A stretch of 6,944 nt of DNA from an uncultured Eubacteriales bacterium (GTDB lineage Bacteria > Bacillota_A > Clostridia > Saccharofermentanales > Saccharofermentanaceae): NCBI GenBank assembly GCA_900313405.1, contig OMQY01000012.1, positions 1 through 6,944 of the forward strand, given 5' to 3'. Of the stretch, positions 1 to 6,309 are shown piece after piece. The first letter of the stretch is position 1, and every line of letters starts with the position of its first letter. Both the position numbers and the translations under genes were made by a program. The notes under the pieces were generated by a model. It worked only from the letters and a program-made list of their open reading frames with translations, had not been told where the DNA came from and made no database searches.

Positions 1-23
1 ATAAGTTCACTTGGTTTTGATGT

Positions 24-1898
24 TCACTTCAGTATTCCGTACTCGGCACAGATCCCTGCCCACTCGGCAGATCCCGCGAAGCCCCGGAAGACTTCTTCCC
101 TCGATGCGCCGGATGCCAACAGGTTCATCCAGTTGTCGAAGCCGCCCTGGTCATACTCACGCCCCATGAAGGTGCGATAGAGTCTCTTAACATACTCGGC
201 ATCTGAGTGTCCTGCATTCAGGAACTCGGAGGAGAAGAAGAATCCGTGAGCTGCATCTGAACCTGAGATCTTCATATTGGCCAACTGCGTTGCCCAGTCG
301 TTTAATCCGTTAGGATCCGCATCACGTCCGAGACATGTTGTGTAAAGCCTTGTTGCAAAATTGATAATGTCCTCAGAAGGTGCGATCGTGATATTCGGCT
401 GAGCCGTCGTTCCGGATGCTATTCCGTAAGTCAGACAGAGATTAGCCCACTCGATGGAATTGATGAAGCCGTCAATGACCTGCTTCTTACTCCATCCCTG
501 ATTCATAAGATTCAGCCAGTTAGTCTTACCGCCTTCGTCCGCAGGACGGTTGAAGAACGTGGCATAGAGTACATCAAGGAATTCGGAATTGCTCATGCTC
601 TTACCCAGGAACTCATCAGAATACAGGAATCCCCTGGCGAGGTCAGCTCCGGTATATCCTTCGGAACGGACACGATTTACCCAGTCGGCCTTGCCGTTAG
701 GATCAGATGCACGTCCGAGTGCCACACTGTATAGTCTCTCAACAAAACCGGCAACACCGGGCTCATCGGATGTTGCAGGTATCGGAGCCGGAGCAGATGA
801 GGATGTAATAACATTAGCATTCTTGGCTATGTATATGCATCCTGTTGCATCATCGCAGGACATAAACGGCTGTCCGGGCCATGTAAGTTTTATGTAGTAA
901 TCGGATAAGTAATCGGATACATCTTCCGCTGCCCATAGATTAAGGAGAGTCTCGTTATCATTGATGTAAACGGTAACATCTCCGACATTATAAAGAACAA
1001 GATTCTCGACTTCGGGAATGTTGCTGATGGTCCCCAGATCAAACGATCCGTCACCGCCATAGTAGAGATTCTTAAGACCGGAGATGCTCTGAAGGAGCGA
1101 ATTAAGGTCTGCGGGTTTACAGTAGGTTACCTTAACACCATCGTTCCAACTTGATGAGAAGTAGTAACAATTGTGCTCTCCATTTTTGGAGATATATAAG
1201 TAGCCTCCATAGAGATGATAACCTGAATTCACATCACAGCTCTGAAGCCAATCATAATAATCGTTCTCGGTGTTGGCTCTGTACGCCGACCAGTTGTCCG
1301 AGTAAGATCCTCGGGAATACTCTCCTGACAGGCAGGGATTCCTGCTGATATCGAGTTTCTTTATGTAAGTCTCCTGACATTCAAGGGTTGTAAGATTGAT
1401 ATTAGTGGACAGGTCTAACGATGTCAGATCTGTACGATACACCGACAGTGTCTGAAGTTCAGTCAAACCTTTGATATTAAGACTCTTAAGAGGCGTCTCA
1501 CTGCATCTGAATTCAACGAGTTTTTTGTTACGTCTGAGATCGATCGATGTACCTCCGAAAGATCTGTCCAGGTCAAGGCTTTCCAGATTCGTAAAGTACT
1601 CGATGCCGGTAAGATCGAGCACAAGGGTCTGATTAGTACTGAATATGGCATCGCCGTATCTATAGTTGTAAACATTCATTATGGTAGCGGACTCGATCTC
1701 CTTCTCGGACAGCGAACCGTCTTCATTAGTGTCAAACCTGGACTGAATGAACTGACGGAAAACAATATCCGGAAAATTCTTCTCACTGATAGCGATCGAG
1801 CCGGTAGTTGCATTGACATTATTCTTGATAGGAACTATCGGTGTTAATGACATCACAGCCGCTAATGATACGGCAAAGATCTTAACTGACTTCTTCAT
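24..1898 (-). CDS. Secreted EF-hand / leucine-rich-repeat / DUF4214 protein
   Basis: Probable exported surface or secreted protein of 624 residues; ligand unknown. Residues 1-30 form a signal peptide (KK near the N-terminus, hydrophobic core, likely cut after VNA). Residues 40-70 carry a 'NFPDIVFRQF' segment and one canonical EF-hand loop, D56-x-N58-x-D60-G-x-L-x-x-x-E67, which probably binds calcium. Residues about 95-190 hold leucine-rich repeats with an exact 21-residue period (SIDL, SLNI, SLDL, KLDI). An aromatic-rich stretch (190-262) interrupts them before weaker repeats at 268-330. After a Ser/Pro linker (367-380) come two DUF4214 modules, 381-492 and 509-622. No LPXTG, C-terminal membrane anchor or SLH domain is visible, so any surface attachment may depend on DUF4214. 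The ATG at 1898 is preferred over an in-frame TTG at 1913, because that TTG overlaps the ribosome binding site. The gene has its own promoter and is not part of the upstream operon. Domain calls are confident; the function is inference. Confidence 0.9.
   Translation of the reverse strand: MKKSVKIFAVSLAAVMSLTPIVPIKNNVNATTGSIAISEKNFPDIVFRQFIQSRFDTNEDGSLSEKEIESATIMNVYNYRYGDAIFSTNQTLVLDLTGIEYFTNLESLDLDRSFGGTSIDLRRNKKLVEFRCSETPLKSLNIKGLTELQTLSVYRTDLTSLDLSTNINLTTLECQETYIKKLDISRNPCLSGEYSRGSYSDNWSAYRANTENDYYDWLQSCDVNSGYHLYGGYLYISKNGEHNCYYFSSSWNDGVKVTYCKPADLNSLLQSISGLKNLYYGGDGSFDLGTISNIPEVENLVLYNVGDVTVYINDNETLLNLWAAEDVSDYLSDYYIKLTWPGQPFMSCDDATGCIYIAKNANVITSSSAPAPIPATSDEPGVAGFVERLYSVALGRASDPNGKADWVNRVRSEGYTGADLARGFLYSDEFLGKSMSNSEFLDVLYATFFNRPADEGGKTNWLNLMNQGWSKKQVIDGFINSIEWANLCLTYGIASGTTAQPNITIAPSEDIINFATRLYTTCLGRDADPNGLNDWATQLANMKISGSDAAHGFFFSSEFLNAGHSDAEYVKRLYRTFMGREYDQGGFDNWMNLLASGASREEVFRGFAGSAEWAGICAEYGILK
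33..758 (-). repeat. Two DUF4214 modules made of four half-repeats (protein-level repeat)
   Basis: The C-terminal 240 residues of the secreted protein are four related units. Each follows the pattern (R)LY..xxxxR..D..G...W...L..G, then GF..S.E and F or W. The invariant tryptophans are W406, W461, W535 and W590. The half-repeat step is 55 residues within both modules and the module step is exactly 129 residues. Odd units end in 'SDEF/SSEF' and even units in 'SIEW/SAEW', so the unit of duplication was the pair. DUF4214 is found in many exported bacterial proteins; its ligand is not firmly known. Confidence 0.85.
1329..1550 (-). repeat. Leucine-rich repeats, 21-residue period (protein-level)
   Basis: Residues 117-190 of the secreted protein repeat every 21 residues: S118-I-D-L, S139-L-N-I, S160-L-D-L and K181-L-D-I. 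Each is followed by an 'NxxLxxLxC/V' type segment. This is the bacterial LDLSxNxxLxxLxC style of repeat, which builds a solenoid for protein or glycan binding. The last full repeat ends at 'ISRNPCL', where the aromatic-rich insertion begins. Confidence 0.8.
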
Positions 1899-1904
1899 AC
1901 TGCG

Positions 1905-1911
1905 CCCCCTC
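1905..1911 (-). promoter_or_regulatory. Ribosome binding site that fixes the start of the LRR/DUF4214 gene
   Basis: GAGGGGG on the minus strand lies 6 nt before the ATG at 1898. It overlaps the alternative in-frame TTG at 1911-1913, which itself has no good Shine-Dalgarno at the right distance. The signal peptide also begins properly at the ATG (MKKSVKIF). Confidence 0.8.
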
Positions 1912-1957
1912 AATACTGAAATGATCCGCGCTAAACTATAATGCGTGAACTGTTCGA

Positions 1958-1966
1958 ATTATATCA
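1958..1966 (-). promoter_or_regulatory. Extended -10 promoter for the LRR/DUF4214 gene
   Basis: TGATATAAT on the minus strand is a perfect -10 hexamer (TATAAT, 1963 to 1958) with the TGn extension. It lies 59 nt upstream of the ATG. With a 17-nt spacer the -35 position (1986-1981) reads TCTTAA, a poor match to TTGACA, as is common for extended -10 promoters. The spacer contains a run of seven T. Transcription would start near 1951, giving a leader of roughly 50 nt. A second AT-rich element, TATAGT at 1940-1935, has no suitable -35. Confidence 0.6.
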
Positions 1967-1967
1967 C

Positions 1968-2040
1968 AAAAAAATGATAATTAAGAGGGTGGCGTCGGAC
2001 ATGAACCAGGTTGCTGTTGCTTTTTCGCTGCTCTTATTAT
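1968..2040 (-). terminator. Weak terminator-like inverted repeat after the sua5 fusion
   Basis: On the minus strand ATAATAAGAG (2040-2031, overlapping the sua5 TAA stop) can pair with CTCTTAATTAT (1987-1977). This gives 10 pairs with one bulged A, followed by CA and seven T (1974-1968). The position is right for ending the operon, but the stem is AT-rich and the loop is about 43 nt, so this is not a classical strong terminator. The T tract also lies within the spacer of the next gene's promoter. Confidence 0.3.
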
Positions 2041-3812
2041 ATAAGCTCTGCTCCGAGATCCTTTATGATATACGGGAACAGTATGTCGAGCCATGCCTTC
2101 AGCGCCTTGGCTGTGTGGCAATATGTCTCATAGTTCTCGCCCTTGGGATCAGGGATCGACACCGACAGTACTCTTCCCTGCTCGTTCTTGAAGACAAGTC
2201 CTTTGGACGCAGCATAAGAAGATATGGAGAAGACCCGGTCTGCGATCTCGGGAAATGAACGGACTATCTCATATGCCTGATCGTCATGCATGGCAATGAT
2301 GAGATCGTTATTGTCGTAGACCGACGGGGTCGCACGAACGGCAAGATGGTGTGACGCCCTGATACCGCAACACTCATCCAATGCCCTGACCATCTGCTTG
2401 TCGGGAGTGTCTCCGTCCATGGCATAGAGGCCTGCAGACTCAGAGTAAAGTTCGGCTCCGACGGAGCGGTTCCCGACAGCACAGTAAGGAGCGGATCTTC
2501 TCAGCAGATCCGTCAGTATGGCCTCACAGGCGAACGACAGTGCTCTGTTCTCTTCACTGACGAAGAGGACCGATGCAGTAAATGTATTCTCAAAAGCATC
2601 GACCGGCATCTCCCCGCGATCTGTCACGGCTGACACCTGATCCGGCATGTCTGAAGTTACCTCTCCCTTCTTGAGAGCAGCCTTTCCAAGGCGGTTCATA
2701 TATGCCTTACCGATCCCGTCTTCCGGGAATCCTGCTGCCAGTATGTAGTCAACCCCCTGGAGATCCAAATGACGAAGTCCGGCGAAAAGAGAATGCGACG
2801 CTGCATCAACATCAGCAGCCTTCCCGTAAATATAAAAATGGACATGTGCATCCGTGACCTTGTCATCGAGCTTATCCATCGCCGTCTTAACTTCAGTTCC
2901 GGCGAGGATACCGACACGCGCTAACGGGTTGGTACTTATTATCTCGCGGCATCTGGTAATATACGGAGCCGCCGTGTCGAATATAGCCTGCTTATCTTCA
3001 TCTGACAGAGTCTTAAGGTCTGTATCCTGATCGAACTCGGGGATAGTCGAGGCGCTGTCCGGCGTAGGGATTATCTCGACAGCAGCTGAGGGCGCGTAGT
3101 GACGGTATTTCATACCGGGTGCCGGCGGAACATCGCCCGCCTTAAGGCTTCCGGCATAAGAGGTATCCGAAGACAGAAGCGCATCAATATCCTCCTTGGT
3201 AACTGCTCCGGGGCGCAGGATAACGGGCTCGCTTCCTGTAGCGTCAACAACAGTAGACTCCAGGCCGAATACACTGTCTCCCCCGTCCACGACTGCATAT
3301 ATGAATCCGTCCATATCATTCATTACATGAGCCGCACTCGTAGGAGACGGACTTCCGGACAGATTGGCGGAAGGAGCAGCAACCGGGCATCCGCAGGCCT
3401 GAAGGAAAGCATGTGCAACCGCATCAGACGGCATCCTTATACCAACCGTATCAAGTCCTGCCGTAACCTTGTCGGGAATAGAATCCTTTTTACGAACGAT
3501 AACCGTGATCGGCCCCGGCATGAATGCATCGATAAGCTTGCCTGCAAGAGGTGTTACTTCAAGTGCGATATCGTCGATCTGAGACTTATCAAAGATATGA
3601 ACTATAAGCGGATTATCTCCGGGACGACCTTTGGCTTCATATATCTTATCGACAGCACCGGCGTCAAAAGCATTAGCCCCAAGACCGTATACTGTCTCGG
3701 TGGGGAATGCAACCACCTCTCCGTTCTTAAGGTGATCCGCCGCATCTTTGATCCCGTCCGTATCATCTGCTCTTACAAGTATCGTCTTGTCATATCTACG
3801 TTCTCTGTTCAT
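2037..3812 (-). CDS. Threonylcarbamoyl-AMP synthase (Sua5/YwlC) fused to a degenerate LMW-PTP domain
   Basis: The N-terminal part is a Sua5-type L-threonylcarbamoyladenylate synthase. It makes TC-AMP from threonine, bicarbonate and ATP in the cytoplasm, for t6A37 in ANN-decoding tRNAs. The YrdC domain (about 10-210) shows FPTETVYGLGANA (36-48), the K61-x-R63 motif (KGRPGDNPL) and S148-x-N150 (PSANLSG). The Sua5 linker PGMKYRHYAP (232-241) leads into the C-terminal Sua5 domain, which ends near GIGKAYMNRLGKAA (366-379). A further domain (about 413-578) matches low-molecular-weight tyrosine phosphatases in SAG (459-461), 'DLIIAMHDD' and the DP motif (D555-P556). Its P-loop reads SEENRALS, so the catalytic Cys is Ser419 and the catalytic Arg is Leu425. 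At 591 residues it is much longer than a usual Sua5 (about 340-350). The ATG lies 3 nt after the prfA stop, and AGGAGG (3826-3821) sits 8 nt upstream. Synthase activity is well supported; phosphatase activity is unlikely. Confidence 0.92.
   Translation of the reverse strand: MNRERRYDKTILVRADDTDGIKDAADHLKNGEVVAFPTETVYGLGANAFDAGAVDKIYEAKGRPGDNPLIVHIFDKSQIDDIALEVTPLAGKLIDAFMPGPITVIVRKKDSIPDKVTAGLDTVGIRMPSDAVAHAFLQACGCPVAAPSANLSGSPSPTSAAHVMNDMDGFIYAVVDGGDSVFGLESTVVDATGSEPVILRPGAVTKEDIDALLSSDTSYAGSLKAGDVPPAPGMKYRHYAPSAAVEIIPTPDSASTIPEFDQDTDLKTLSDEDKQAIFDTAAPYITRCREIISTNPLARVGILAGTEVKTAMDKLDDKVTDAHVHFYIYGKAADVDAASHSLFAGLRHLDLQGVDYILAAGFPEDGIGKAYMNRLGKAALKKGEVTSDMPDQVSAVTDRGEMPVDAFENTFTASVLFVSEENRALSFACEAILTDLLRRSAPYCAVGNRSVGAELYSESAGLYAMDGDTPDKQMVRALDECCGIRASHHLAVRATPSVYDNNDLIIAMHDDQAYEIVRSFPEIADRVFSISSYAASKGLVFKNEQGRVLSVSIPDPKGENYETYCHTAKALKAWLDILFPYIIKDLGAELI
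2079..2576 (-). other. Pseudo-LMW-PTP (YwlE-like) domain within the Sua5 fusion
   Basis: Residues about 413-578 of the fusion protein. Alignment to the family signature VLFVCxGNxCRSxxAEAI gives V415-L-F-V-S419-E-E-N422-R-A-L425-S426-F-A-C-E430-A-I. The Asn and Ser of the P-loop are kept, while the nucleophile, the loop Gly, the second Cys and the essential Arg are replaced. The general-acid Asp is kept as D555 in 'IPDPKGE'. B. subtilis carries sua5 (ywlC) and the protein-arginine phosphatase ywlE as separate genes near prfA, so fusion of neighbours is a plausible origin. The domain is in frame and uninterrupted, so it is not a broken gene. Confidence 0.8.
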
Positions 3813-3815
3813 TGA

Positions 3816-4889
3816 TCATTCCTCCTGCTTTTCACGCTCTGCTGCCTCGGCAACCGTCAAAGCATCTATTATCTCATCAAGGTCACCGTTAAGGATCTCT
3901 TCGAGGCGGTATAATGTCAGCCCAATACGATGATCCGTAACTCTTCCCTGATGATAGTTATATGTCCTTATCCTCTCGGAACGATCACCCGTCCCGACCT
4001 GGCTCCTTCTTGTCGCATCTTCTTCAGCCTTTTCGCGGGATCTGGTCATCTCTACCAAACGGCTCTTAAGGACTTCCATGGCACGATCCTTATTCTTGTA
4101 CTGTGATCTCTCATCCTGGCACTGTACTACAAGTCCCGTCGGGATATGCGTGATCCTGATGGCAGAATCAGTCCTGTTGATATGCTGACCGCCGGCTCCG
4201 GAAGCTCTGTATGTGTCGATCCTGAGGTCCTTGGGGTCGATAGTGACTTCCTCCGGATCTGCCTGAGGGATAACTGCGACCGTAACCGTGGAAGTATGGA
4301 TACGTCCGCCTGACTCCGTCACCGGTACGCGCTGAACACGATGCACCCCGCTCTCGAACTTGAGTCTGCTGTATGCGCCCGAGCCCTCGACCGTGAACAT
4401 CAGTTCCTTATAGCCTCCGAGTTCGGTATCGTTATAGTCGAAGATATCCACACTGTATCCTTTGAGCGCCGCATACCCCCGGTACATCTTAAGCAAGGTG
4501 GCAACAAACAGTGCTGCCTCCTCGCCGCCGGCACCTGCGCGTATCTCGACAATAACAGACTTCTCATCACGAGGGTCACGGTCAGCCAGGATGCCGACCA
4601 GTTCAGCTTCGGCAATAGCCTTACGCTCACGCGATTCGATCAGCTGTTCACGGGCAAGTTCCCGCATCTCGGCGTCTCCTGAATCAAGGATCTCGAGTGC
4701 CTCATGCTCTTCGGCGACAGCATCCCGATATCTGCTTATCACATCAACTTTAACTGCCAGTTCACCGAGTTCTTTTGACATCCTCGAGAAGCGGGCAGGA
4801 TCGGATGCTACAGCCGGGTCAGCCATCGCTGCAGTTATCTCGTCATAGCGGTTAAGTATGAGGTTTATCTTCTGCTCGTTAACGGCCAT
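3816..4889 (-). CDS. prfA: Peptide chain release factor 1 (RF1)
   Basis: RF1 recognises UAA and UAG stop codons in the ribosomal A site and triggers hydrolysis of peptidyl-tRNA. The 357 residues are the normal family length. The stop-codon reading tripeptide is P189-V190-T191 in 'RVPVTESGG', the RF1-type PxT rather than the SPF of RF2. The catalytic GGQ is G233-G234-Q235 in 'SGAGGQHINRT'; Q235 is the residue normally methylated by PrmC, which is not encoded in this window. The charged N-terminal coiled domain (1-110) and the C-terminal 'RSERIRTYNYHQGRVTDHRI' (303-322) are typical. The ATG at 4889 overlaps the upstream gene's TGA by one base (TGATG). AGGGGGG (4903-4897), inside the end of that gene, serves as ribosome binding site at 7 nt spacing, which suggests translational coupling. 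Downstream, sua5 follows after 3 nt. Confidence 0.97.
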   Translation of the reverse strand: MAVNEQKINLILNRYDEITAAMADPAVASDPARFSRMSKELGELAVKVDVISRYRDAVAEEHEALEILDSGDAEMRELAREQLIESRERKAIAEAELVGILADRDPRDEKSVIVEIRAGAGGEEAALFVATLLKMYRGYAALKGYSVDIFDYNDTELGGYKELMFTVEGSGAYSRLKFESGVHRVQRVPVTESGGRIHTSTVTVAVIPQADPEEVTIDPKDLRIDTYRASGAGGQHINRTDSAIRITHIPTGLVVQCQDERSQYKNKDRAMEVLKSRLVEMTRSREKAEEDATRRSQVGTGDRSERIRTYNYHQGRVTDHRIGLTLYRLEEILNGDLDEIIDALTVAEAAEREKQEE

Positions 4890-5536
4890 CAGGCCACCCC
4901 CCTGTCGATCAGGTCGCAGATCAGTTTAAGCACTTCACATGCAAGAGCTTTATCAGTCCTTGCCCCATCGATGTTGATAACTCCGTCTTCCGCGCCGGAT
5001 GCCGAAACAAAGAGCATGGAATCATCTTCCGAATAGGTGTCGACATAGAGGAGCATCATCTCCCTGAACGGAGCTATACTGTCTCCGAGAAGAAGGACAG
5101 GTACTTCATTATCGACCGTACACTGTCTTAAGATCTCATACTGATCTTCTGTCAGTTCCGATCCGTTATTGACCACGATCAACATATGAGGAGCATAGTC
5201 ACGCGGCTCGATCTCTTCAAGCGGCACACCGTCCTCGTTATATCTGGTGAAGTGCATATCGCCCCACGGTATCGGCATCGTATCTTCGGATACATCGCCC
5301 GGAGCAACAACAGCCAATTTATCGCCGATCCGCTCCAGCCCTTCCGGAACATCTCCGATCCAATAGATGCAGAATTCGTAACTCTCGCTCTTCGATACCT
5401 GAGCTTCAAAACGGTCTTCTTGACGTCTGATCTGGCTCTCGCCTGCCATCCGGTCCACAAACAGGCACATAAAAAGCATAAACATAACAAAGAAAACAAC
5501 GATAACGATTATCAGGCTCGATCTGTGTCTGTCCAT
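4889..5536 (-). CDS. Membrane-anchored protein of unknown function upstream of prfA
   Basis: I do not recognise this 215-residue protein. A short basic start (MDRHR) is followed by one strongly hydrophobic helix at residues 8-27, then an acidic soluble part. By the positive-inside rule the soluble part probably lies outside the membrane. The helix has no convincing signal-peptidase site, so it is read as an anchor. Residues 117-165 alternate strand, helix and strand: 'HMLIVVNNG', 'LTEDQYEILRQC', then 'VPVLLLGDS'. This resembles the alpha/beta core of ThuA- or class-I-amidotransferase-like domains, but no catalytic Cys/His/Glu triad is evident. Ribosome binding site GGAGGG (5546-5541) lies 4 nt before the ATG. 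The gene starts 11 nt after the SseB-like gene and overlaps prfA by one base, so its expression is tied to theirs. The coding call is firm because of length, the membrane segment and the tight junctions; the function is open. Confidence 0.85.
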   Translation of the reverse strand: MDRHRSSLIIVIVVFFVMFMLFMCLFVDRMAGESQIRRQEDRFEAQVSKSESYEFCIYWIGDVPEGLERIGDKLAVVAPGDVSEDTMPIPWGDMHFTRYNEDGVPLEEIEPRDYAPHMLIVVNNGSELTEDQYEILRQCTVDNEVPVLLLGDSIAPFREMMLLYVDTYSEDDSMLFVSASGAEDGVINIDGARTDKALACEVLKLICDLIDRGVA

Positions 5537-5547
5537 TTGCCCCTCCG

Positions 5548-6300
5548 TTATTTTTTCTCCCAGAAGACTCTGAGAGTTCCGGCATTCTTAACGATATCGT
5601 CATTGATATCGGCACACATAACGCCCAGACCGTCAGCATATGATCTCATGAACTTGCCGAAAGTCTCATACAGATATTTACGCTCGTCCCCTTGGGCATC
5701 AGACTCGATGATAAGGAGCCAATGCTGATCTCCGCTTGACACGTCCTGAGCGAGTTTAACATAGACTCGCGATATGCGGTCATCATTTCTCGAGAACTCG
5801 GTCATCATCTCGCCAAAGCGCGGCGGATAATGATCTGAATCTCCTATCCTTATCCCCGAAGAATCCGATCCTTCTTTGGCATCCCCGCCATTCATCTGGC
5901 GATAGATCATCTCGAGCATCTCTTTACCGAACAGCACCTCGCCGCTCCCCGGATTAAGAATAAAGCCGTCCAGCTTCATATTCTCCGCCATCACGACTTC
6001 AGTCAGATCAGCGAAAGATGCTTTTACCGCCTTAAAATAGTTCCCGCTGTCGACCTGAGCAGTCTCGAACCTGACAGTATCGGTATAAGCAACTATAAAC
6101 TGTCTGTCTTTTTTATCCTTAACGGCATGGAATCCGTATCTTCCGTCGTTGATACTTATCGGAACTACGAATTCCGCCATAGCGGCTGCCTTAAGCAGAG
6201 CCAGCATATTCTCGCTGCTCTGTTCTTCGCGGACAGCCTTCATCAGTTTAACTACCTCCGAATTGGATACCGGAGAATCAAGGAAAGATATATTATCCAT
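5548..6300 (-). CDS. SseB-family protein
   Basis: Cytoplasmic protein of 250 residues with the SseB layout. The N-terminal SseB domain (about 30-133) has 'LLKAAAMAEFVVPI' (35-48), a strand 'RQFIVAYTD' (66-74) and 'LDGFILNPGSGEVLF' (110-124). An acidic, Gly/Ser/Asp-rich linker (137-157) follows. A second domain (about 158-248) runs from 'YPPRFGEMM' to 'GTLRVFWEKK' and resembles the SseB C-terminal domain. The E. coli founder was named for an effect on serine sensitivity; the biochemical role of the family is not settled, so none is assigned here. No signal peptide or membrane segment is seen. It begins 9 nt after the permease gene; the ribosome binding site AGGTGA overlaps that gene's TAG stop. 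Family assignment is from pattern recognition, moderately sure. Confidence 0.75.
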   Translation of the reverse strand: MDNISFLDSPVSNSEVVKLMKAVREEQSSENMLALLKAAAMAEFVVPISINDGRYGFHAVKDKKDRQFIVAYTDTVRFETAQVDSGNYFKAVKASFADLTEVVMAENMKLDGFILNPGSGEVLFGKEMLEMIYRQMNGGDAKEGSDSSGIRIGDSDHYPPRFGEMMTEFSRNDDRISRVYVKLAQDVSSGDQHWLLIIESDAQGDERKYLYETFGKFMRSYADGLGVMCADINDDIVKNAGTLRVFWEKK

Positions 6301-6309
6301 TCATGTCAC

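Noticed and set aside
5..29. 8-bp direct repeat GTTCACTT at 5-12 and 22-29 around the LRR gene stop codon
   Set aside because: Two short copies only, with no element or inverted structure beside them and the window ending; chance is a sufficient explanation. No terminator is visible in the 23 bases after the stop.
1899..1913. In-frame TTG start at 1913, giving a 629-residue LRR/DUF4214 protein beginning MRGRS
   Set aside because: The TTG overlaps the GAGGGGG ribosome binding site that is correctly spaced for the ATG at 1898, and the signal peptide starts naturally at MKK.
1941..2258. 105-codon plus-strand frame starting in the intergenic region
   Set aside because: Most of it is antisense to the conserved C-terminus of the fusion protein; no ribosome binding site or family pattern was seen.
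3099..3815. 238-codon open frame on the plus strand opposite the Sua5 region
   Set aside because: It lies wholly antisense to a conserved enzyme, its translation is rich in Arg, Ser and Cys with no domain pattern, and it follows from the codon use of the real gene.
5084..5095. 'LLLGDS' in the 215-residue protein as an SGNH hydrolase active site
   Set aside because: In SGNH enzymes the GDS block is near the N-terminus of the domain and is followed by Gly, Asn and His blocks; here it lies at residues 148-153 with no such blocks after it.
5186..5728. 180-codon plus-strand frame across the membrane protein and SseB-like genes
   Set aside because: It spans the junction of two well-supported minus-strand genes and shows no recognisable domain.
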